Shown here one piece after another: positions 55,241 through 64,000 of a DNA stretch of 64,000 bases (position 1 is its first letter; every line of letters begins with the position of its first letter). Location: positions 58,163,855 to 58,227,854 of the forward strand of contig OY978525.1 in assembly GCA_963854835.1 (NCBI GenBank), in the 5' to 3' direction. Source of the DNA: Megamerina dolium. Its lineage: Eukaryota > Arthropoda > Insecta > Diptera > Megamerinidae. The translations under genes and the position numbers were made by a program. A model generated the notes under the pieces. That model had not been told where the DNA came from, did no database searches, and was given only the letters and a program-made list of their open reading frames with translations.

Positions 55241-56390
55241 GACCAAATTATACCCTGCATATGTAGGTATATATATATAAAGTTTGCTTGAATCCCATCT
55301 TTTTCTTTTATTTCCACTACTTTGTATGGGAGCTACATTAAGAAGTAGTCGTGGCTCGCCAGTTTTTTGAGAAACAATTTTTGCATATAATACTAATCAG
55401 CACCCGAAATATGGTTGACTTTGACTAAGTACTGTGTAAGATATGGGGGTTTTAAAAGGGATAATTTAAAAGAGATTTTTAGATAATTCCGAGGCTTAGT
55501 ATGGGAGCTATATAAAAGGTATATATCTAATTAATTTTCCGATATTAATCCACACCTTAAATTTGGTTGTCCTACGCTGAATAGTTCGTAAGTAATAGTG
55601 GTTTATATATTTTTTTTTCCCCCAATTTTGTATGGTAGCCCCATTAATAAATAGGCGTTGCATGTTTATTTTTTACCACATTTTTTTTCGAATACCATAT
55701 TAATCTAAGTATTAATTATGATTGTGCTAGACAGAAGGATACAGAATTTACGGTTATTTCAATTTAAAAGAAATTCGGTAATTTTGTATGTGGGCCCCAA
55801 TAAGAAATGGGCCTGGCACGCTGATTTTTTGCCAGATTATTTCGGACTACCATATTTATCTAAGTGTCAGTTAGGTTATCGTCGACAGAAGACTGTAGAA
55901 GTTACAGCTGTTTCAATTTAAAAGAAGTACACACACCTTGTATGGGAGATACTATAAAAAGTAGGCGTGGCTCGCCCATTTCTGGCAAGGTTATGTAGCA
56001 GTATAATGTAACGCTATGTGCTAAATATTGTTGTCTCAAATGGTATATTAAGTGAGTTATAGCAAGTTAGATATTTTGAAAATTCCGAGGTTAGTCGCTT
56101 TGAATGATTGGTGTAGGCGTGGCTATTGACCGATAATGCCCAATATCAAGCCCCTTCGTACTCTTTGATCATAGGTCACTTATGCCAAATTTCGTCACAA
56201 TAGCTCAATATTTTCTAAAGTTATCGTGCGAACCAGCCATGTGACGGATAGACAGAAGGACGGACGGACGGACATCGTATATATATAGTTTTATATATCT
56301 CCGAAGATTCCTTTAAGTGGTTACAAACATCTGACCGAAATGAATATACCTTGCATATTACATTATGCAGGGTATAAAGATCACCTCTAT
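55241..56390. repeat. Repeat unit with ATACCCTGCAT ends and degenerate internal repeats
   Basis: The left end reads TATACCCTGCATATG and the right end its complement (GCAGGGTATA at 56369-56378). Inside, variants of TTGTATGGGAGCTA recur at about 55322, 55499, 55627, 55784 and 55937, several followed by AAGTAGGCGTGGCTCGCC-like sequence. No coding capacity. The first 135 bases belong to the right arm and are mirrored at 44727-44840. Likely an element end or satellite-like region next to the gypsy remnant; class unknown. Confidence 0.6.
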
Positions 56391-57957
56391 ACAATGCAGA
56401 TGATCAAAATAAAGTATTAAAAAACCAACTATTAAAGTTACATGAGTTAGTAAGGGAAAATCAGAAAAAAACAAATAAATCAGCTAAAATTCAATACATA
56501 GGCTTAGGAAATCGTTATAAAAAATAGGTCAGTCATAGCAATAGGAAACAGAAGTTATAGAATAAATGGAGACAATTAACATAACGGGTTATCATTCCGT
56601 CTTCATACAAAACTCATGTGTTACGCTTTTATCCGGATAGTGAACGCCTATTGTTGACTCAGTTGTCGTGCAATTGCCACTGGCTTACAGGCCGTCACAT
56701 CAACGATATTTCTTAGTAGTGTTGCATACAAAAAAAATCACACTGCAAGATGTTGTTCATCCATTGAATGCGGTATGTTGAGAAAAAATGTACATACCAG
56801 ACAAAACACGTGCATTGAGCTTCTATTTTGTAAATAATTCTGAAGTATAGACATTGCAAAGATAAGCACTTATTAAGCAGATCAAATCGTCAGTCACACA
56901 GGTATAAAAGGGAGACACGATAACACCTCAACAATGCTGAAGCTATAAAGGAGTAATGTAATAACCATTCAAACGTTGGACGCCACGGTATATCACGGTG
57001 AGTAAGAAATCTATATGTTATACAACAGTAGCACCGATATAAGAGAAAAAATTAGTCCTAAAACTCAGCCAATTGCAACAATGGTCAACGTCACACCTGA
57101 AAATTCAAAGATGAAAGAGTGCAGTGCAGCGCGTAAAATTCCACATTTCAAATTAATCCTCTTAGACACATCAAAACAGTTTCAAGATCGAGAACAAAAT
57201 ATAAAGCAACGGCGGAGCTAACAAGAACTTCGTCTAATCACAGTACAACAGAAGAAAGCGGCTTAACAAAAACAGGGAAAGAAGAAAGTCAGTATCCGAA
57301 GTGGTAGATTGCCAGTAGAAGTTAATAAGTTATGAAAATCGGTATAATATATTAAGATACACACAGTATATACGTTTTAAAAGTAAAAATATGTTATCTA
57401 AATAATTTGTAAATTTAATTTGTAAAAGAAAAAACTATCAATCATATTGATAATTTTTTTTTTTCATAATGGGGGGTTGTGAGTCAAAATAATGCTTATC
57501 TAATTTATGCGTTTTGACTAACTACAAATGTTACATTAATATTACTATTATGTTATTCTATTACGTTATATTATTATGTTATACTATTATATTATAAAGT
57601 ATATATTTTATACTTTATGAATATCGCTGTAACCATTAATATAATGATCATCACCATACTATGCATAAAGTGATTATCATTAGCTAGAATGGGTTATAGT
57701 ATATTTATAAAAATGCGTAGTCAGCGTTATAGTACCTCACTGTACGATTATGAAATAATTTAGCAACCATACGCAGTAAAAAGAAAAAGAACCAAAAAAG
57801 AAGAAAAACAAAGTAAGCAACAATAACAACCATGAATACATCATATTTAACGCATGCACAATATTTACAACAACAAGTGTTGAATACAAATAGTAACCAT
57901 GACCTACTGAAGAAATTGCAATGTATCGACCTTGCATCGAATCGAAATAGACAGTTA
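56391..57957. other. No gene recognised
   Basis: A short frame at about 56395-56525 (DDQNKVLKNQLLKLHELV) looks coding-like but is not recognisable. About 57480-57640 is dominated by TTATATTA-type repeats. Nothing else stands out. Confidence 0.5.
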
Positions 57958-58484
57958 TAGCCTAGACAGACGGCTGCCTAATTCCGGATTATCGAGTTAA
58001 TTCGAATTAACTCAGGCATTAACTGTAGCTAATCCGCAATAACTCTATGAGTTAATTCTCTAAATAAAAGAGGATTAGGGCAATTTGCTATGGCAACACT
58101 GCTGAAAATTTTCTATTGTGAATTTTTCTCGATCCATTTTACAAAATATTAGGTGTGTTCGCTAACAAGAATCTTTCAACAATTGTTAACAGTTTTCAAC
58201 ATGAAAAGCGTTGGCGAACAAATAAATCCAGCAGTCAATTACGAACTATGGATGTCAATTTACAAGTTTGTGATAGTTTTCAGTTCATGTACTTCTTGTA
58301 GATTTTCTCATATCGAGAGTGATAGATGACAGAAATTGATAGTGACAGTAATGTAAGTGAGCAGACCTAATAAAACAGCAATCAGCCGGTTAGTTATTCG
58401 CAATACTGCCGTCTGTCAGGTTAATATTTTATTCGGATTAAGTGCGCCGGTAATCCGGAATTAGGCTGCCGTCTGTCTAGGCTA
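57958..58484. mobile_element. Harbinger-type MITE with TTA duplications
   Basis: 527 bp. TIRs begin TAGCCTAGACAGACGG and continue, with one mismatch, through GCCTAATTCCGGATTA, about 34 bp. The flanking TTA is duplicated (57955-57957 and 58485-58487), the target size of PIF/Harbinger transposons. Non-coding. The interior has small palindromes such as GAGTTAATTCGAATTAACTC. Confidence 0.8.
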
Positions 58485-58544
58485 TTAGTGAATCTAGTTA
58501 AGTAAGATAACTCGAAGAGCGAGTTAGTGTGTGTATAGAATTAA

Positions 58545-58765
58545 GAGTACATTGTGAAAGGATTTAATATCCTAAAAAAAGGTGGGTGTTATATTGTAAA
58601 GGATTACTCATCTTGTGAAGTAAGAAATCTTATTGTGAAGAAAAAGATCTCTGGTAAAAAAAAAATTATTTGTGAGAAAGAAAAAATTACGTTGTCCAAT
58701 CAATAAAGACTATATTGTGAAAAGAGACACTATACTTTAGAAACATAATTGTGTTGTGCGAAAGA
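58545..58765 (+). repeat. Cluster of TTGTGAA-like motifs
   Basis: TATTGTGAA or close variants occur at about 58551, 58591, 58610, 58631, 58668, 58712 and 58752, separated by 20-45 bases of purine-rich sequence. Leader-like composition; no gene. Confidence 0.6.
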
Positions 58766-59099
58766 AGAATTGCAGAAGATAAGAGCAGAGTAAAAGAGGT
58801 AAGCCCTAGAAAATAAGTTATCTAAGGTAAGGTCACAGTGTCAGAAGAATAAGCATAACAAGAGCGTCCTATCAAATTAGAATAAGAGACTTCCGTGGTG
58901 ATCGCCAGAGATTATCACACTAAGGAAGTAGTATCGACTAAATAAGAGTCTTCGAATGTTTAAAAAGATGATAAGGAACACAAAAAGATCATCATGGGAT
59001 GGTTTTTTCAGCAACATAGAAGGAATATCAGAGGCAAGCCGTCTACGAAAGATTTTCGCAACGACTCCAGTAACACCTATATTCATTATGAAGGTGAAC

Positions 59100-59560
59100 G
59101 GACTACATCAAGTCTGGCAACTCTTGAGGTACTAATTGATACCCATTTTGTAGGCTGCAGGAGGGCAGTCTTAGCAGAACTCCTAATCTTAATCCTGGTA
59201 GATTTCGCTCAAAATAATCAATAAAACAAAAATTAACTGAGCGATAAGTAATTTTAAATCATTCAAGTCACCAGGACCTGATTGTATTATACCCGCAGAT
59301 ATGCAGAAATGTGCTAATCTTCTAACGCTTTGGTTGGAGGTACTCTTCTCTGCATACCTAAGGCTACGCTATTTCCCCAAGACAAGTAAACGTGGTGTTT
59401 ATCCCTAAAGGCGGAAAAACGTCTCACAGAAAGCCAAATGATTTTAGACCTATAAGTCTTTCATCCTTCTTATTAAAAACATGCGTGTACATAAGGGGCT
59501 CTATAGATGCTAAGGGTAAACCATCGGAGAATATGCCTCCAATGATGGATTATAAACTTG
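59100..59560 (+). pseudogene. LOA-like LINE RT fragment 1
   Basis: LEVLIDTHFVGCRR corresponds to the ...THFPGC motif upstream of the RT in LOA elements. Further pieces in changing frames: SPGPDCIIPADMQKC-like, then VVFIPKGGKTSHRKPNDFRP and ISLSSFLLKT (RT motif 1 region). Strongly decayed. A second, similar fragment follows about 570 bases later. Confidence 0.7.
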
Positions 59561-59714
59561 AACATGATTTAACTACTATAAAATGTATAATATATAATAA
59601 AATGTTGTATAAAATTGCCAAAGCAATTTCGAATGTAAAAGTTCCAACTGATTTAGCTAATATTAAACCAGGACCAATTGTAGATCTTCGCACATAAATC
59701 AATAAATAAATAAA

Positions 59715-60160
59715 CTAATTGATATCCATTTTCCAGGCTGTTTGGGGCACAGCCCTAGGCGGACTCCCAATGTTAATCATAGTAGAATTACCTACGACGT
59801 CTCGCACAAAATAATCATTAAAACAAAGGTTAATCGTCACCAGGACCTGATGGTATTATACTCGTGGACATGCAGAAGTGTGCAGATCTTCTAACACCTT
59901 GGTTGGAGGTAATCTTTTCTGCATGCCTAAGGCTATGCTATTTCCCCAAGACAAGTAAACGTGGTGTTTATCCCTAAAGGCGGAAAAACGTCTCACTCAA
60001 AGCAAAAGTCTATAATTTTTCTTATTAAAAACCTTTAAAAGACCCTTGCGCACATAAGGGGCTCCATAGATACTAAGAATATCTCTTCATTGCAACATAC
60101 ATATAACAAAGGCAAATCCGTTGAGACAGCCCTCCACTCACTTAAATACACTTAATGAAG
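59715..60160 (+). pseudogene. LOA-like LINE RT fragment 2
   Basis: Repeats fragment 1: LIDIHFPGCLGH, SPGPDGIILVDMQKC-like, VVFIPKGGKTSHSK, then HTYNKGKSVETALHSL, the next RT segment, which fragment 1 lacks. The region CACCAGGACCTGATGG to CCCCAAGACAAG is closely matched in fragment 1. Decayed. Confidence 0.7.
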
Positions 60161-60371
60161 TGATGAACCATGCCTTATTAATCATGTCTAAATGGGCTTC
60201 AAAGTCAGGTCTGGCCATCAACACTGCCAAAACTACTAGTTCTTTATACTAGGAAGCATAAAATACCTATTTTTACCTTACCTGGAATTGGGAGAACTAG
60301 CCTAAAGGTAACTAAATAGGCGAAGTACTTTTTTAGATTTTATTCTCAAATTTTACAATATACACATATAC

Positions 60372-61450
60372 AAGGTGCGACAATTATGTATTAAGACACG
60401 TTTTCGTTTGATGTTGAAATTTTAACATGGAGCAAAGAGCGGTCATTAAATTCCTCGCAAAAAATGTTAAAAGTGCATCAGAAACATTCGGAATGATGCA
60501 GCAAGCGTATGGCGATGCTTGTTTATCAAGATCAAATGTTTTTATATGGCATAAACGGTTTGTGGATGGCAGAGAGTCGCTGGAAGATGAAATAACAGAA
60601 GGATTCCAATTTCAGTGCGGAAAACGGAAGCGATCCAGAAAGTTCGTGATTTTATTACAAAAGATCGCAATGCTTCAGTGAAAATTATGGAAGAGGCCTT
60701 AAACATCAACAAAAAAACTATCCGACTCGTTCTTCACGAGGATTTGGGCAAAACAAAAGTCTGCGCGAGATTTGTTCCACAGACATTTACCGAGGACCAA
60801 AAATTAATGAGAGTCAGTCATTCTAGAGACATGGTTGCAGCTGCAGAAAATGATCTAAACTTCCTGAAAACAATTGTTGCGGGTGATGAAACATGGTGTC
60901 TGCAATACGATCCAGAAACCAAGCGTCAAAGTGCGGAATGGAAATCAAAAAACTCACCACAAGCCAAAAAACACGAAAAGTTCCATCAAAAATCAAAACA
61001 ATGCTCATCACATTCTTCAATAGCAAAGGAATTTTCCACAAAGAATTTGTTCCAACTGGTCAAACAGTTACTTCCGCATGTTACCTCGAAGTTTTGAAGC
61101 GTTTGATGTCCAGAATCCGTCGTGTTTGACTAGAATACTGCGATCCAAAAACTTGGTCTGTGTTGCACGATAATGCACCGAGTCACACAGCACTCATTTT
61201 TCGTCAATTTTTGGGTCGGAATCAGGTCTGTGTTTTGAATCACCCGCCGTATTCACCTGATTTGGTACCGTGGGACTTCTTTTTGTTCCCAGAACTGAAA
61301 TTGAAGTTGAAAGGATGACATTCAGACCATACAACGGGCTTCGACGAGGGCAGTGGAGGCAAATCCGAAAAATGAGCTGGAACATGCGTTTGAATCACTA
61401 TTAAATCGATGTAACAAGTGTACTGAATCAGGAGGAGAATATTTCGAATA
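60372..61450 (+). mobile_element. mariner element (DD34D), decayed
   Basis: Left end near CAAGGTGCGACAATTATG (60372). Transposase: MEQRAVIKFLAKNVKSASET (60427), VFIWHKRFVDGRESLEDE, frame step near 60610, VRDFITKDRNASVKIMEEAL, FLKTIVAGDETWCLQYDPE (first Asp), then stops and frame steps, NAPSHTALIFRQFLG (second Asp in the codon before Asn has become a Tyr/His-type codon), HPPYSPDLVPWDFFLFPELK (third Asp). The second and third positions are 34 residues apart. The right end is undefined; an RTE fragment starts within about 50 bases. Confidence 0.85.
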
Positions 61451-61489
61451 AATATACCGAAAAATTAGCAGATATCGGAGAGGCTCTGG

Positions 61490-61695
61490 GGTTTAAACTG
61501 CCAGTCAGGCGTCTGGTCTTCTCAAAGAATTTTCGAGTCTCATTTCCTGTCTCTACACATCTCAATCTCCTTACATTTGCGTCTTTCTAGCTCTCTCTTC
61601 TTACGCCTAAAAATACGCCTCTTTGTACTCCTCCTCTCACTCCACCGCTCTTTAACAGCTCGCATGACACGTGCACGCAGAGTTTTATCTCTCAA
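61490..61695 (-). pseudogene. RTE-type LINE linker fragment
   Basis: Minus strand: KTLRARVMRAVKERW, RRIFRRKKRELERRKCKEIE, the basic linker between endonuclease and RT, matching the copy at 23525-23700. Short and without catalytic domains. Confidence 0.75.
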
Positions 61696-61699
61696 CTAT

Positions 61700-62689
61700 C
61701 ATTACATAATTTCACCCCTTTGTCATCTTGCTCTGACATAAAATCTGAGGACGTGTGTTAGATGAACGCACTTTTCGTAATTTTAAACGTTTTGGATTTT
61801 TAAAAATCAGAAAAAACTTTTAGAACAGTATCATAGCTTTATTATTGTTGATTTCTGAGATTCTAACAATTTCAATAGTAATTTCTCTTTTTTTTTATTG
61901 AAATTAGTTGTAAGAATTTTTTTATCTTCAATTAATGATTTGAATGATTTGAGTAGTACTTGTATACATTGTTTTCAACGATGAAACCTTTTTATGCACG
62001 AGTTTTAGAGATATTGTTTTTTTTTTAGTATGTCTACGCCAGAACGCAGATGTCGAGCACTGTCAGTTTACTAATTTCTATATTATAATTTTCAGTGTGT
62101 TGGTAACCCTCCGCAAATGTATCATGTTATTTTTTATTCTCCCTCTCTCTCTCTCCATCTCTTCTTCTTAATTTCTCCTGCTATATTCCTTTTATTTTGT
62201 TTTTATTCTTATTCTTGTTTCTCTCCCCAACAAAAGACAGACAGTGCGCGGAATTATTTTACATTTTAAATATTATTATTAAAAATTGTACAATAATTAA
62301 TATAAAGCTAAGTGAATTAAAATGAATCAAAACTATCGAAAAACAAATTAAAAAGTGAATATTTACAAAATCATAAAACTAACAAACTCCAAATAGACAA
62401 AATAAAAGCGTGTGTCTGCAGTAACTACAGCGGCAAGGATTCAGCCAATTTGTCCTCATGTCATCAGAGTGGTTGAGAGTCTTCAGTCTCCTGACAGTTA
62501 AAATATTCATTACAAGCAACGCACTTAATTTTGTTATTTTCAGCTGGATATCTTTCGACTTTTGTTGAACAAACACATCGGCATTTATACAAATTAACCA
62601 ATTTATTTTGTCAAATCAAGACAGAGTAGAATCCAGTACGTGCTAACCGTCCAACCTTTTATCTACTATTATCTACTAAACTTATGGTA
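61700..62689. other. No gene assigned
   Basis: Contains a CT-rich microsatellite at about 62140-62170. On the minus strand about 62410-62590 a frame reads YKCRCVCSTKVERYP and CVACNEYFNCQ, Cys-rich and possibly zinc-binding, but I do not recognise a family. Confidence 0.45.
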
Positions 62690-63870
62690 GGAACACTTCC
62701 CTTCACTTCACTTCGAATGCGACGCCTCGAACAATCAGGCAGATCTCCCGAACTACTAAATCATGTGACGATGGCTAGGCAAGAGAGGCCATTTCTAGGC
62801 TGAAAAACAACAAAACTGCATGACCTTATGACCTGCTTGCCGCGTTATTTAGGACCGAAGGCGATGAGCTGCTCAATAGTATGTATCAGCTCATAAGCAG
62901 AATATGGTCAGATGAAAGCATGACTGATGATTGGAGGCTAAGTGTTCTCTGTTCCGTTCATAAAAAAGGAGACCCCACAATTTGAGCCAACTACCGTGGA
63001 TTAAGTCGTATCGTATCCTATCGTGCGAATTGTGTGAAAGATTGAATCCCATACTCGGCAACCTGATTGGACCTTACCAGTGTGGTTTCAGACCTGGTAA
63101 AACTACCATCGACCAGATTATCACACTGCGCCAAATCCTGGAGAAGACCCAATATAAACAGATCGACAAACACCATCTATTTGTTGATTATAAGGCCACT
63201 TTCGACAGTACGGTAAGAGATTACCCCTACACAACAATGTCTGAGTTCGGTATTCCTGCGATGCTCATGCGTCTTTGCAGATTGACACCGTATAACTCCC
63301 GTTATGCAGTGAAAATAGAGAGGACCTCTCCCCGCTGTTTATTACCGAACGGCGTTTCAGACAAAATGATTAGTGCAATTTCTTCAATCTGAAAATAATA
63401 TGAGGTGCTGATCTACGACATAATGGCACTATCTTAAACAAAAGTGTATGCCGATGATATTGACATAATCGACAAGAACATGCGAGCAGTTAGAGCAGCA
63501 TTCTCAAAATTGGAAAGGGAGTCGCATCGAGTTGGCCTTACGGTGAACGACGGCAAGACGAAGTAGCTAGTGTCAGCAAACAAAGAGTCCCGGCGTCTTG
63601 GACAGCACGTCACTGTTGATAACTACGCGTTTGAAGTAGTGAAGGACTTTATCTATCTTGGAAACAGCAATTACATCAATAATGACGTCAGCCTGGAGAT
63701 ATTGCCACTGGTGAACGACGCAGAAGGAGCAGTCCTACCCTCCGGTGGAAAAACCAAGTACTGAAGAACTTGTCGGCACTTGGAATTTCTGACTGGCCCT
63801 AGCTAGCAAAGGAAAGAGTTGGCTGGATAGATTCAGCTTAAATCGATTTTCGGTTGTAATGGCCATATAA
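62690..63870 (+). pseudogene. RTE-type LINE RT fragment to 3' end
   Basis: From SVHKKGDPTI-like sequence: NLIGPYQCGFRPGKTTIDQI, HHLFVDYKATFDSTVRDYPY (motif A), a decayed motif B, YADDIDIIDKNMRAVRAA (YADD), ESRRLGQHVTVDNYAFEVV, then a deletion joining to PSGGKTKY and the 3' end CGGTTGTAATGGCCATATAA with GTAAGCAAGTAAG tail. Many stops and frame steps. Confidence 0.88.
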
Positions 63871-64000
63871 GTAAGCAAGTAAGGAATTGAAAATTGTTTG
63901 TTCGTTTGGTTTATATTTAAAATTTAAATAAATGCTTTCCCAGTATTTACTGTTTTGTCTGTAATTGATATTGTTGGATTACAATCTTAATAAAATACTA

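Larger units (their letters stand above)
53463..55375 (-). repeat. Right arm of the large inverted duplication
   Basis: Reverse complement of the left arm without the 385-bp duplication. The inner border lies in the LOA linker (GGGGACC before TTCGAAC) and the outer border at CTGGCGAGCCACGAC (complement at 55361-55375). Differences seen in protein: Ser/Asn, Asp/His, Arg/Thr, Pro/Leu at single positions. Confidence 0.92.

Noticed and set aside
62140..62170. CT-rich microsatellite
   Set aside because: Ordinary simple repeat with no structure worth following.
62410..62590. Cys-rich minus-strand frame (CRCVC, CVACNEYFNC)
   Set aside because: Could be zinc-binding, but it is short, without recognised family or context, and the frame is interrupted.

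Overview
The window looks like transposable-element-dense chromosomal DNA from a dipteran insect, plausibly a tephritid fruit fly. The sequence is AT-rich. Nearly every recognisable coding stretch belongs to an insect-type mobile element: DD41D (rosa-like), mariner and Tc1 elements, a hobo/Hermes-like hAT, LOA-, Jockey- and RTE-type LINEs, BEL/Pao and Ty3/gypsy LTR elements, a Penelope-like element, a tRNA-derived SINE and several MITEs. The species-level guess is inference. I found no host gene, tRNA, rRNA or CRISPR array. Heterochromatin or a piRNA-producing locus would fit, but the sequence alone does not prove either.

Layout. 0-5 kb: a LOA-type LINE fragment (-), three long hairpins, unassigned DNA, and a Penelope-like GIY-YIG remnant ending in a hammerhead-ribozyme-like motif. 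5.6-13.5 kb: BEL/Pao gag pieces on both strands, a BEL pol (-), DD41D copy A, and two inverted copies of a roughly 405-bp MITE flanking the pol segment. 13.8-15.3 kb: a dead Tc1-like transposase (-) and a tRNA-derived SINE. 15.3-33.3 kb: one Ty3/gypsy retrotransposon (-) broken by five later insertions: an internally deleted mariner-type MITE, DD41D copy B, a 3.1-kb RTE-type LINE, a 5.0-kb LOA LINE and a 1.65-kb Tc1 element with IR/DR ends. Target-site duplications or TA footprints can be read at the junctions. 33.3-35.5 kb: no gene seen.

35.5-44.7 kb: an internally deleted mariner, SINE copy 2, an RTE fragment, and a Hermes-like hAT split by a Jockey LINE that itself carries SINE copy 3, followed by a TTAA-flanked MITE and further LINE debris. 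44.7-55.4 kb: two nearly identical arms of about 2 kb in inverted orientation, each carrying a LOA 5' half next to a gypsy integrase fragment. They flank a LOA 3' half that was split by a BEL element carrying an RTE insertion in one LTR. 55.2-64 kb: a degenerate tandem sequence, a Harbinger-type MITE with TTA duplications, a leader-like stretch with a repeated short motif, duplicated LOA-like fragments, a mariner, and RTE fragments.

The genes do not form a pathway. The content is a stratified record of insertions. Most reading frames carry stops, frameshifts or deletions. The least damaged are the Tc1 transposase (30991-31991, one frame break, intact DD34E) and the two LOA ORF1 copies. The strongest observations are the reassembled gypsy element, the hAT/Jockey/SINE nest, the inverted duplication, the MITE pair that may have inverted a BEL pol, the SINE family and the candidate ribozyme.
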